A DNA stretch of 41,711 nucleotides from positions 1 through 41,711 of the IMG/VR virus record IMGVR_UViG_3300048114_000341; one strand, given 5' to 3'. Shown here piece by piece: positions 15,319 to 21,748 of this stretch. The stretch comes from a virus. The translations under genes were made by a program, and so were the position numbers. Each line of letters begins with the position of its first letter. Position 1 is the stretch's first letter. Below the pieces are notes generated by a model, which had not been told where the DNA came from, made no database searches, and saw only the letters and a list, made by a program, of their open reading frames with translations.

Positions 15319-16715
15319 CGGCGCCCTCGCGAGGAGATCGAGTCGATCTGGCTTTCGAGGTCGTCGACCTTCTGCTGGAGTTTCCGGAGGTCTTTGTCGA
15401 GTTTCCGCTCGAGTTTGGAGAGGTCGATGTTATACGTTGGCTTGTGGGTGATCTGGGGTTGCTGGCGGCTGGTCTCTCGCGCGCGATTCGACCGCCTACT
15501 CGACGACGTCGAGTTCGTGCTATTCGACGACGCTGCGCTTGTCTCATTCGTTGTCGTGGTGCCGTTGCGGTACTGAGTGATGGCTTCGCTGGCGGTACTG
15601 CCATCGAGGTCGGGGTTGTATGATCCGGACACGCCGGCGGGTGTTGGTGTGCCTGGCGAGCCCGGTGCGTTGGGTGGGCGTGCGGTGCCTGTCGGCACGC
15701 TTGGATTCTCGCCTTCGGCCGGCCCGCTACCGAAGTAGGTCACGCTTCCGCCAGTGATCAGCTCGGAGATCGCGACCGACCCAAGCAACCCCGCGAGCGC
15801 GCCCGCCCCAAGACCACCGAGGATCGCCCCGATGCCGACACTGCCGAGGAACCCGGCGAGCGAGCTGCTGCCGAGTGTCCCAGAGAGCACTCCCCCGATG
15901 CTCGTCGACCCAAGATACCCAGCAAGCGCACTGCTACCGAGGGTTCCGGAGAGCACTCCCCCGATGCTCGTCGACCCAAGATACCCAGCAAGCGCACTGC
16001 TACCGAGGGTTCCGGAGAGCACTCCGCCGATGCTGGTCGACCCAAGATATCCGGCAAGCGCGCTGCTGCCGAGTGTCCCCGCGATGATACTCCCGATTTG
16101 GTAGGTGCCAATCGCCAGCGTCACCGTCCCGATGGCGCCCTTGATGGCGCTGGAGTTGAGCTGGCCGAACGTCACCATGTTCCCCAGTTCGACCGGCGCA
16201 CTCACGATGTCGTCCCGGGTCAGCTTCCCGGTGACAAGATCGGCGCCGAGGTCGGCGGCCGTCACCAACGTCGCAAACGCTGGAATGCGAGTGATTAGGG
16301 ATTTCAGGGAGACGGACGTGACGAGCGACCCTAAGGAGGTCTTCCCCAGAAGACTGGAGAGACCCCCGCTCAGGGCGGACAGAGCGCCAAACGAAAGCAC
16401 GGAACCCATCATCCCGCCACCGCCACCACTATCACCGCCAGTCATGGCGGCGCGTTCACTGAAGTCCCGAATCTCGCCAAGGAGTGTATTCCGTTCGCTG
16501 GCGAGCTGTACTTCCTCGTCGAGGATATCGGAGGCACCGGCGAGACTGCCGGCTGCAACACCCGACGACAACCCACCACCGCCGCCGGTCGCATCGACGC
16601 CCCCGGGTTCAACGTCGACGGTGAGACTCCCGATTTCGTCTTGGATGGTTTGCTCGGTCCGCCGGAGTGACCCGGCGGATGGACGAACGTCTACTGTTGT
16701 ACTAAAATCTGTCAT
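15315..16715 (-). CDS. Tape-measure-like tail protein with tandem repeats
   Basis: A 466-residue protein directly after the G/GT chaperone genes, the usual place of the tape measure. Residues 90-330 are Gly/Ala/Ser/Leu-rich and strongly hydrophobic. Residues 213-278 are three nearly identical 22-residue repeats (unit begins GTLGSSALAGYLGS), and 279-300 is a diverged fourth. The tail has a Ser/Thr/Asn-rich linker and a terminal coiled coil (LERKLDKDLRKLQQKVDD). It is short for a tape measure, so a short tail is expected if tail length scales with it. Repeat number could alter tail length. Confidence 0.75.
   Translation of the reverse strand: MTDFSTTVDVRPSAGSLRRTEQTIQDEIGSLTVDVEPGGVDATGGGGGLSSGVAAGSLAGASDILDEEVQLASERNTLLGEIRDFSERAAMTGGDSGGGGGMMGSVLSFGALSALSGGLSSLLGKTSLGSLVTSVSLKSLITRIPAFATLVTAADLGADLVTGKLTRDDIVSAPVELGNMVTFGQLNSSAIKGAIGTVTLAIGTYQIGSIIAGTLGSSALAGYLGSTSIGGVLSGTLGSSALAGYLGSTSIGGVLSGTLGSSALAGYLGSTSIGGVLSGTLGSSSLAGFLGSVGIGAILGGLGAGALAGLLGSVAISELITGGSVTYFGSGPAEGENPSVPTGTARPPNAPGSPGTPTPAGVSGSYNPDLDGSTASEAITQYRNGTTTTNETSAASSNSTNSTSSSRRSNRARETSRQQPQITHKPTYNIDLSKLERKLDKDLRKLQQKVDDLESQIDSISSRGRR
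15816..16079. repeat. 66-bp tandem repeats inside the tape-measure gene
   Basis: Three nearly identical 66-bp units plus one diverged unit, each encoding 22 residues and so keeping frame. The two middle copies are almost the same at DNA level, which suggests recent duplication. Gain or loss by recombination would change protein length in steps of 22 residues. Confidence 0.9.
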
Positions 16716-16759
16716 CGTGTGGGTATACTGTTAAGTAAATCGGCTCTGAACGTGCTCGT

Positions 16760-16906
16760 ATGGACGACGCAATCCCCTTCGCCGGTCTGCTACTCGCGCT
16801 CGCCGTGATTGCTGGCGGGATGTGGCCGCAGCGATTCATCCTCGCCGTCGTACTCGGCGGTGCCGCCGTGATGATCCTCATCGTTCGCGCCGTCGAACTC
16901 TCCTAA
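16760..16906 (+). CDS. 48-residue two-span membrane protein, opposite strand to the tail genes
   Basis: A plus-strand frame of 48 codons in the gap between the tape measure and its chaperone, both on the minus strand. Two hydrophobic helices are clear (IPFAGLLLALAVIAGG and FILAVVLGGAAVMILIV) with a short MWPQR turn and a charged end. A TATA-like GTTAAGTAAATC lies about 20-30 bases before the ATG. Its TAA stop overlaps the TAG stop of the GT frame on the other strand. It resembles a holin-like hairpin protein, though only topology supports this. Confidence 0.6.
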   Translation: MDDAIPFAGLLLALAVIAGGMWPQRFILAVVLGGAAVMILIVRAVELS

Positions 16907-17145
16907 CCCAGGTCGTCAGGCACGGTCCCTTTCTCGTCGGCGACAATCACCATCACCTCCAAATCACGGTACGCATACTCATCGATCTCCCGAGGATCGT
17001 GGCCATTCAGCATCGCCAACCCCTTCAAGAGATCTCGCTCGACCCCCCGGGAGACGTCGCTTCGATCTCCGCGCGCAACGCCTCGAAGTTCAGCCTCCCG
17101 TTTCCCCCTACAGTAGTCAACTCGTCGACACGCGCGAACGCCCAC
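16903..17145 (-). CDS. T frame of tail assembly chaperone, read by -1 frameshift
   Basis: This frame overlaps the end of the 17025-17633 gene and lies in the -1 relation to it. A GTG at 17145 is its only nearby start, and the predicted product upstream of 17100 is basic and unlike real genes here. After the slippery heptamer at 17100-17106 the frame reads REAELRGVARGD..., then LAMLNGHDPREIDEYAYRD..., and stops at 16903. In lambda-like phages the G and GT proteins chaperone the tape measure and recruit tail tube subunits. The fusion would have 178 residues of G plus 65 of T, 243 in all. Confidence 0.75.
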   Translation of the reverse strand: MGVRACRRVDYCRGKREAELRGVARGDRSDVSRGVERDLLKGLAMLNGHDPREIDEYAYRDLEVMVIVADEKGTVPDDLG

Positions 17146-17633
17146 TCCACATACGGCGCCGGCAGCCGACCAACCACGCCAAGGCGTTCCTCGCCGGTTT
17201 GCTCGCTCGGCTTCGGGTCAACGTACGGCGCCGGCGCCGGCACCTCAACCACCTCGTCATCCACGATACTCTCATCTCGTGGATGCACTGACCCCGCCGC
17301 GACGAACTCCCCGCGGCGGGCCTCCCGGCCCGCGTCCGCCGGGATGTTGTCCGTCACTTTGGACCGTTCGCCGAACGTCAGCCCGGCAAGCGTGATCTCA
17401 TCGACGTCCTCGTCCCAGAGGCCATCCGGCAGGTAGTCCGCGTCGGCAGCCTCACGGGCGGCCCACCGGACGCCGTTCGCCTGCATGGATAGCTGTTGTT
17501 TCGTCTCGACGAGCCCGCCACGCGCATCGTGGTCGGCGGTCATCCCAGAGAGGATGTCGTCGAGTTCGCTGATCTTGTCCTCGAGCCGCTGTACCTCCGC
17601 CTCAAGATCGTACGTCTCAGTCTGGAGTGCCAT
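17025..17633 (-). CDS. Tail assembly chaperone, G-like protein
   Basis: A 202-residue protein between the tail tube and the tape measure. It opens with a coiled coil (DLEAEVQRLEDKISELDDI), then has a charged middle (GREARRGEFVAAGS), a Pro-rich linker and an alpha-helical end (PYVEWAFARVDELTTVGG). It has no enzymatic motif. Position, size and the overlapping -1 frame match the G protein of long-tailed phages, which is made in excess over the GT fusion. Codon 178 is the AAC of the slippery site GGGAAAC. Start ATG 17631-17633 follows the tail tube stop by two bases. Confidence 0.8.
   Translation of the reverse strand: MALQTETYDLEAEVQRLEDKISELDDILSGMTADHDARGGLVETKQQLSMQANGVRWAAREAADADYLPDGLWDEDVDEITLAGLTFGERSKVTDNIPADAGREARRGEFVAAGSVHPRDESIVDDEVVEVPAPAPYVDPKPSEQTGEERLGVVGRLPAPYVEWAFARVDELTTVGGNGRLNFEALRAEIEATSPGGSSEIS
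17100..17106 (-). other. Slippery heptamer GGGAAAC for -1 ribosomal frameshifting
   Basis: On the minus strand the G frame reads GGG GGA AAC, giving G-GGA-AAC, a canonical X-XXY-YYZ site. Slipping back one base leads into the open T frame. The lambda G-T site is GGGAAAG. Position in the overlap of the two frames and between tail tube and tape measure makes chance unlikely. Confidence 0.8.
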
Positions 17634-17635
17634 CG

Positions 17636-18583
17636 TTAGGCCACCTCGATGCCGCCGTTGACGTGCCCTGTCACACTGTCGGTCGTGTCTTCTTCGCTGA
17701 TCACGTTCTCCCAGGATTGTTCGTTGAGCGCCACGCTCGGCAGCGTGTACGATGCGAGACTCCCACTCGGCCCCTGGACGTCGATCTCACCGTTGACCGA
17801 CGACAGATCCGACTGGAGACTCGACGCCCCACTGCCGCCGTACGCGAGCTCCAGCCGATCCGCGGACCCGCTCGTGAAGATCGCCGTGGCGGAGACCTCC
17901 ACCTCGGGCTTCGCAATCGTCGCGTCCACCGGCTCTTGATTCGGGCCGTAGTGGTACCGCGAGATATTGCTGATCGTGAGCTCGCATGTCGACAGCTTCG
18001 AGACTGTTGCTGAATCCAGGCTGAACGAGAACCCGTGGAACGGTGCCGTCTCCCCCGTCGACGCAGTGGTGATATTCGATGGGTCGATAGTCGATGGTGT
18101 ATCCGGTTCCATGGCGAAGCCGAGCGTCAGCGAATACGTCACCGTCGACGTGTCATCATCGAAGGACAGCGAGTATTCCTGGGGCACGCAGCCACGCAGC
18201 TCTCGGCCGACACTCCCGTCGATATGGGAGACGCCCAGGAACACGCGCGAGAGTGGTGGCTGGCCCGACGTGAAGCCACTGCCATCGGAGAAGATGATGT
18301 CGTGGAGGTGGGTTTGGAGGTCGGAGACGGTGCCCTCGACGGTGAGGGTGCCTTCGAGCTTGCCGGGAGTGGATTCGACGGATTCGACTTCTGTTGGGTC
18401 GTTCAGGCGGTCGGCTTGCCGGTTGAGGGTGAGGTCGGCGATGGTTGCGTTCCGCCCCCAGCCGTAGTATTCTGGTGTGCCGTCGCTGTCGGAGTCGACG
18501 AGGTCGCCAGGGAGGTCTTCACCGTCGGCGGTGGGTTGTTCTTTTGCGAAGCAGAAGTGACTGACACTGCCTGCTCCGGTCAT
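17636..18583 (-). CDS. Major tail tube protein
   Basis: A 315-residue beta-rich protein upstream of the G/GT pair, the standard place for the tail tube. The N-terminus (AGSVSHFCFAKEQP) and repeated strand pairs (GKLEGTLTVEGTVSDLQ, STVTYSLTLGFAM, SKLSTCELTISNISRYHYG) suit a tube subunit. It has no membrane segment. Its ATG overlaps a short frame (18580-18618) left at the edge of cassette 1, so the cassette separates it from the rest of the late operon; how it is transcribed past the cassette is not clear from the sequence. Confidence 0.82.
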   Translation of the reverse strand: MTGAGSVSHFCFAKEQPTADGEDLPGDLVDSDSDGTPEYYGWGRNATIADLTLNRQADRLNDPTEVESVESTPGKLEGTLTVEGTVSDLQTHLHDIIFSDGSGFTSGQPPLSRVFLGVSHIDGSVGRELRGCVPQEYSLSFDDDTSTVTYSLTLGFAMEPDTPSTIDPSNITTASTGETAPFHGFSFSLDSATVSKLSTCELTISNISRYHYGPNQEPVDATIAKPEVEVSATAIFTSGSADRLELAYGGSGASSLQSDLSSVNGEIDVQGPSGSLASYTLPSVALNEQSWENVISEEDTTDSVTGHVNGGIEVA

Positions 18584-18624
18584 GTGGTTCCACCTCTATT
18601 CGTGTGCGTGTCGCTCATGGTCAT
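18580..18624 (-). pseudogene. Short 3' remnant frame at the left edge of cassette 1
   Basis: A 14-codon frame (MTMSDTHTNRGGTT, stop overlapping the tail tube ATG as ATGA). Its coupling to the next gene is like that of full genes in the operon. It may be the 3' end of a small gene cut by the cassette, whose 5' end could be the ATG at 21131, or it may be a leader mini-frame. Too short to decide. Confidence 0.35.
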
Positions 18625-18701
18625 GAGTTCGTGAAAACGTGTGTGTCGCGTGCCGGCAGTCCTCGACCCTCCGGGCTTCAGGGCGTCATCAGGACCGCGT
18701 G

Positions 18702-19883
18702 TTAGTCAGCGGGCTGTTCGCGAGTATCCGGGCGGAGGCCTGGCATCGACTCCCATTTCCTGTGGCAAGGGATGCAAAGGGCTACAAGGTTGCTTACCGC
18801 GTTTCGCTTTTCTGGATCGTCGAACTGTCTAGCCGGGATAACATGATGAACGTGGAGCTTCCGGTTACACCAGTCTAAGTGGTCTTCTTGGGGCATTCCA
18901 CAGTCCTCGCATTGGAAGTCGGCATGGGAGCGGACTTTGCGGCGTTTTTTGGGCGTCCAACCCTTCCCGTAGTCCAATCTTCCCCCCTCCCACTGATGAT
19001 GGGCTGGGCCAACCTGGTTTTCAGCCATCCACTTATTGTGGCATTCGGGCGAACAGAAGTCCTGTTCACTCCTTTCAATTCTTGCGGGGGGCTTGTAGTC
19101 AGTTCCGCCACACCAATCACACTCAATCTCAATACTGTTCCACTGCGGGTGGTTTGGGCCTGTGTAAGTATTGGGTTCTGGGTGGCTATTTTCACTCGAT
19201 TTGTAATTCCCGTAGCATTCCCCATCACAGAAGAAGTTATCTGTTTGTTCAACGCGGGAGGGAGTGACTTTCTTTTCAGTACCACAGTAGGCGCATTCGA
19301 CGGTGACTTTGCCACCGTTCCATGCGGGTTGTTCTTCAGGAGGGAGAGTCGACTGGTGATTCTCGCGGCATTCAGGGGAACAATAGTGGTAGTCATACCG
19401 GCCCATCTCAGATTTATATTTAGTTGTTTGCTCTCCGCAGTTGTCACATGGAACTGCTTGTTGTGCCGTATATTCCCCATGTACATTCGCACAGTGGGTG
19501 TTTTTCGCCTTTTCTGAGTTAAATGAGAACTGGCATTGTGGACAATCGTAAGGTCCGTCCACTTCCGCCTTCAACCCCCATGCGTGAATATATTCCTGAA
19601 TGTTACTCTCCGAACGATCCAACGCTTCGGCAACCTCGGACGGAGACATCTCTTGGTCAACAAATAATTCTTCAACTTTCTCCTTGGAGATGTCTCGCTT
19701 TTGCCCATGCCCGCCATCAAAGCGCGCCTCAATATCATTTCTAAACATCCAATTTCCGACTGTTCTGCCTGAACAGCCAAGGAGATGTCCGGCCTCATCT
19801 TGCGAGAGGTGTTTTTCGTGGTATGCCCACCGAAGGGTTTCCTCGTCTTGCCAGGGTTTGACGTCGCGCCGGGTTTTGGGCAT
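18702..19883 (-). CDS. HNH endonuclease with zinc knuckles (cassette 1)
   Basis: A 393-residue protein. The N-terminal 55 residues are a helix-turn-helix (ETLRWAYHEKHLSQDEAGHL, CSGRTVGNWM). Four Cys-rich knuckles follow (CPQCQF, CDNCGEQ with YCSPEC, CAYCGTE with FCDGEC, CDWCGGT with FCSPEC). The C-terminal HNH domain has CEDCG, HVHHVIPARQF at about 344, Asn361/365 and CIPCHRKW. Homing endonucleases of this type cut DNA to promote spread of their own gene. It is AT-richer than the tail genes. The first and last parts closely resemble the cassette 2 protein, while the middle is diverged. Confidence 0.88.
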   Translation of the reverse strand: MPKTRRDVKPWQDEETLRWAYHEKHLSQDEAGHLLGCSGRTVGNWMFRNDIEARFDGGHGQKRDISKEKVEELFVDQEMSPSEVAEALDRSESNIQEYIHAWGLKAEVDGPYDCPQCQFSFNSEKAKNTHCANVHGEYTAQQAVPCDNCGEQTTKYKSEMGRYDYHYCSPECRENHQSTLPPEEQPAWNGGKVTVECAYCGTEKKVTPSRVEQTDNFFCDGECYGNYKSSENSHPEPNTYTGPNHPQWNSIEIECDWCGGTDYKPPARIERSEQDFCSPECHNKWMAENQVGPAHHQWEGGRLDYGKGWTPKKRRKVRSHADFQCEDCGMPQEDHLDWCNRKLHVHHVIPARQFDDPEKRNAVSNLVALCIPCHRKWESMPGLRPDTREQPAD

Positions 19884-19888
19884 AGGTG

Positions 19889-20119
19889 TTAGTCCTCCTC
19901 CTCTCGGCAGACGACGTCGCGGAGTTCTTCGAGCAGTTCGGGGTCGTGTTCTTCGAGGACGTCGACGTCGTCCTCAAGAGCCTCCAGCCGGTCGCGGAAG
20001 AACGACCGAGTCTTGTAGCGGTACGAGTCGGAGGTCTCGCCGGCGATTGCCTCGCGTTCGCGTTCGGTGAGGAGGCCGCGTCCTTGGGACATGGCCTCGT
20101 GTTCGGTGGGTGCTTTCAT
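19889..20119 (-). CDS. Small conserved haloarchaeal protein, GRGLLT type (cassette 1)
   Basis: A 76-residue charged helical protein containing GRGLLTEREREAIAGE, a motif I recall from short haloarchaeal proteins of unknown function, and a C-terminal EEHDPELLEELRDVVC that is almost the same in the cassette 2 copy. It is 5 bases upstream of the HNH gene and probably cotranscribed. It lies beside the operator-bearing promoter, so it may be the regulator or an accessory to the endonuclease. Alternative start Met10 at 20092. Confidence 0.7.
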   Translation of the reverse strand: MKAPTEHEAMSQGRGLLTEREREAIAGETSDSYRYKTRSFFRDRLEALEDDVDVLEEHDPELLEELRDVVCREEED

Positions 20120-20224
20120 ACTTCATTCGGTAATACTCTCCCCACCACCTTGTACCTTTCCCAATACAGTAAGCCTTTCTGTATTCGGTAAGGTTAAGTG
20201 GCTGGGGCTTATTGTATACAGTAA
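20120..20224. promoter_or_regulatory. Divergent promoter with palindrome and third half-site (cassette 1)
   Basis: AATACAG (20163-20169) and CTGTATT (20179-20185) form a dyad. The decamer ATACAGTAAG of the left arm recurs in direct orientation at 20216-20225, 52 bases on. ATTCGGTAA occurs at 20125-20133 and 20183-20191. A TTAAG element near 20195 is placed as the plus-strand TATA-like element by comparison with cassette 2, so the third half-site would lie between it and the transcription start. Confidence 0.6.
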
Positions 20225-20296
20225 GAAGCGCGGGACTGCCACAGGAAAGTGGACGGGCGCTTGGACGCCCGCCCGCGCTTCGGCAACCACCGAAGC
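20225..20296 (+). ncRNA. Structured leader: three-way junction with alternative hairpin (cassette 1)
   Basis: P1: GAAGCGCGGG (20225-20234) pairs with CCCGCGCTTC (20272-20281). P2: CCAC/GTGG (20239-20242, 20249-20252), loop AGGAAA. P3: CGGGCG/CGCCCG (20254-20259, 20266-20271), loop CTTGGA. P4: GCTTCGG (20277-20283) pairs with CCGAAGC (20290-20296), which ends one base before the ATG at 20297. P1 and P4 share a strand and exclude each other. Cassette 2 has the same plan with changed sequence. Confidence 0.65.
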
Positions 20297-20596
20297 ATGT
20301 CAACGAACGCTTCCGGGTCATGTAAGACTGACCCCACGACCGCGAACCGGCGTACCGACCCGCGACCAACCTACATCCGCCTCGGCGTAGACACCGAGCA
20401 CGCTTCGCACGTCTACCGCACGACCGACGAAACCATCCACGTCGTCGACGCGGACGGCAACCGCGAGCACGTCGAAGCCCTCGACGGCCGCAGCGTCCAC
20501 GAATGGATGGACTACGTCCGAACGGAGCGCGGCTGGACGACCCAGTACATGTTCGACTCCCCCGGCAACGCCATCGCCGCCACCCTCGACCCATGA
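20297..20596 (+). CDS. Cassette 1 first plus-strand protein
   Basis: A 99-residue protein starting MSTNASGSCKTDPTT. The first 15 codons are almost identical in DNA to those of the cassette 2 counterpart, while the rest is unrelated. The later part (IRLGVDTEHASHVYRTTDET, then IHVVDADGNREHVEALDGR) looks like a small alpha/beta domain, ending in a helix with an aromatic patch (VHEWMDYVRTERGW). No known family. The ATG at 20297 is directly after the P4 hairpin of the leader, so its translation may be controlled by that switch. Confidence 0.72.
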   Translation: MSTNASGSCKTDPTTANRRTDPRPTYIRLGVDTEHASHVYRTTDETIHVVDADGNREHVEALDGRSVHEWMDYVRTERGWTTQYMFDSPGNAIAATLDP

Positions 20597-20709
20597 CCGA
20601 CGACACTTGCGTCGGCCCCGAACTACAGGAATGCCCCGTGTGTGGCGCGGTCGGCCTCCCCGAACGCATCGACGACCACGACTGCCAGCGATTCCTCGAC
20701 AGCCTATGA
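20593..20709 (+). CDS. 38-residue zinc-finger microprotein (cassette 1)
   Basis: A 38-residue protein with a finger CPVCGAVGLPERIDDHDC. It overlaps the previous stop and the next start as ATGA. Of 38 residues, 36 are the same in the cassette 2 protein at 23544, far more than for the other genes of the pair, so this gene is under strong constraint or was recently exchanged. A single-finger protein may bind nucleic acid or act as an adaptor; the exact role is unknown. Confidence 0.78.
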   Translation: MTDDTCVGPELQECPVCGAVGLPERIDDHDCQRFLDSL

Positions 20710-21086
20710 CCGAACTCGACTTCGACAACCTCGACGACATCGAACCACGCGGCGACGACTGGGCAACCATCGAACTCGAACTCACCCAGCCCATGCTCAA
20801 GTGGCTCCTCCTCGAAAAACGCGACCACTACAGCGTCCCAGAGTGGATCGCCGAGACAGTCCAACTCCGCCTTGAGGAAGACCTCCACGGCACCATGACC
20901 GCCGGCGAAGTCGACGTCGCCATCCCCCACGAAATCCTCGAACGCGCCACCTACAAATACCGAGACTGCCAAGCCCGCGGCATCGACGTCAACCCCGACG
21001 ACTTCCTCTTCAACTACGTCCACTTCGACGTCAACTGGATCACCGAACACGGCAACCCCATCGAATGGGCAACTAACGACGACTAA
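20706..21086 (+). CDS. RHH-like cassette protein (cassette 1)
   Basis: A 126-residue acidic protein. Residues about 20-55 (ATIELELTQPMLKWLLLEK, then SVPEWIAETVQLRLEED) have the strand-helix-helix order of ribbon-helix-helix DNA-binding proteins. The C-terminal 60 residues (IPHEILERATYKYRDCQ, FNYVHFDVNWI, NGNPI-like end HGNPIEWATNDD) are conserved with the cassette 2 paralogue. It may be the operator-binding regulator of the cassette. The TAA is followed at once by a terminator hairpin. Confidence 0.7.
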   Translation: MTELDFDNLDDIEPRGDDWATIELELTQPMLKWLLLEKRDHYSVPEWIAETVQLRLEEDLHGTMTAGEVDVAIPHEILERATYKYRDCQARGIDVNPDDFLFNYVHFDVNWITEHGNPIEWATNDD

Positions 21087-21106
21087 CCCCGTAGCCCGGG
21101 GTTTTT
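21087..21106 (+). terminator. Terminator after the cassette 1 plus operon
   Basis: CCCCG (21087-21091), a 5-base loop, CGGGG (21097-21101), then T5. It follows the TAA of the third plus gene directly. Confidence 0.75.
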
Positions 21107-21133
21107 CTTGTGGCGTCGTTGGCGTAGACATCG

Positions 21134-21658
21134 TTACAAATCCCGGTGTCCTTTAAATACTACGTCCGCGTCCCAGCGGTAGAAATCCGCCCACTGCTGG
21201 CTGGTGTTCACCTCATTCTGCAACTCCAAGTGCGGGTAGGAGACGTCCGCGGGGCCGGCGTCCGGCCACTTGCGCTCCGAGAGGAGTGCGTCCTTGCAGC
21301 GCTGGACGAGGCCGCCGTCGCCAGTGAACGGGATGCCGTCCTCGCCGCTGGGGTCGATGTGGCCGTACGAGCCCTGGGCGGTAAGCCCCGTGACGCGGAC
21401 GCCGACGACGACCTCCCGCTGGAGATCATACTGGCTGCCCATCGGCTCCTCCACAGTGTCGACGTGGGTAGCGCCGACGAACGCCGCCTGCTCCAGGTCG
21501 CCCCTGATGGATTGGACGTCCTGCTCGAGGAGTCGGGACTCGTCCCGGTTCACGCGCTCCAACTCGACGGGGTCGCCACTCTCGAGCGTGTACTCGTTGG
21601 CGACGTCTGTTGCGACGCTCGCGAACTGCTCGAGGACCCAGGCGGTTTCTGCGGTCAT
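21134..21658 (-). CDS. Tail terminator-like or tail completion protein
   Basis: A 174-residue protein lying between the two cassettes. In the uninterrupted late operon it would fall between the HK97 gp10-like gene and the tail tube gene, where tail terminator proteins are found. The N-terminal helix (TAWVLEQFASVATDVANEY), a central strand region (DLQREVVVGVRVTGLTAQ) and the C-terminal FYRWDADVVFKGHRD fit the small alpha/beta fold of that family. Membrane segments and motifs are absent. A short frame at 21655-21690 overlaps its ATG. Confidence 0.65.
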   Translation of the reverse strand: MTAETAWVLEQFASVATDVANEYTLESGDPVELERVNRDESRLLEQDVQSIRGDLEQAAFVGATHVDTVEEPMGSQYDLQREVVVGVRVTGLTAQGSYGHIDPSGEDGIPFTGDGGLVQRCKDALLSERKWPDAGPADVSYPHLELQNEVNTSQQWADFYRWDADVVFKGHRDL

Positions 21659-21690
21659 GTGGCGGTAGCTCTCTGTAGGGTGGTGTTCAT
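21655..21690 (-). pseudogene. Short 3' remnant frame at the left edge of cassette 2
   Basis: An 11-codon frame (MNTTLQRATAT) with its stop overlapping the next ATG as CACATGACC, the same junction as at cassette 1. It may be the 3' end of a small gene split by cassette 2, whose 5' end would be the ATG at 24031 (MIKES...), which itself overlaps the upstream stop as ATGA. Confidence 0.35.
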
Positions 21691-21748
21691 CGTCGTGAGA
21701 AATCTCGCTGCAGGTCCTCGCCCCCTCCGGGGGTCATCGGCGGGCGTG

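Larger units (their letters stand above)
18658..21106. mobile_element. Cassette 1: HNH endonuclease, conserved small protein, structured leader, three small genes
   Basis: A block of about 2.45 kb lying between the tail tube gene (18583) and the tail terminator-like gene (21134). It shares gene order and local sequence with cassette 2. The left end begins at a shared segment (GTCCTCG, then CCCTCCGG) containing a short CCC-GGA-GGG hairpin; the right end is the terminator after the third plus gene. Edges are estimated by comparing the two copies and could be off by tens of bases. GC in the HNH gene is clearly lower than in the flanking tail genes. Confidence 0.7.

Noticed and set aside
15816-16079. 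Regular repeats considered as a CRISPR array
   Set aside because: Units are contiguous 66-bp coding repeats without spacers and lie in frame within the tape-measure gene.
19974-21131. Minus-strand frame of 385 codons covering the cassette 1 promoter and plus genes
   Set aside because: It runs antisense through three coupled plus genes and a structured leader; only its first codons may be a remnant of an interrupted gene.
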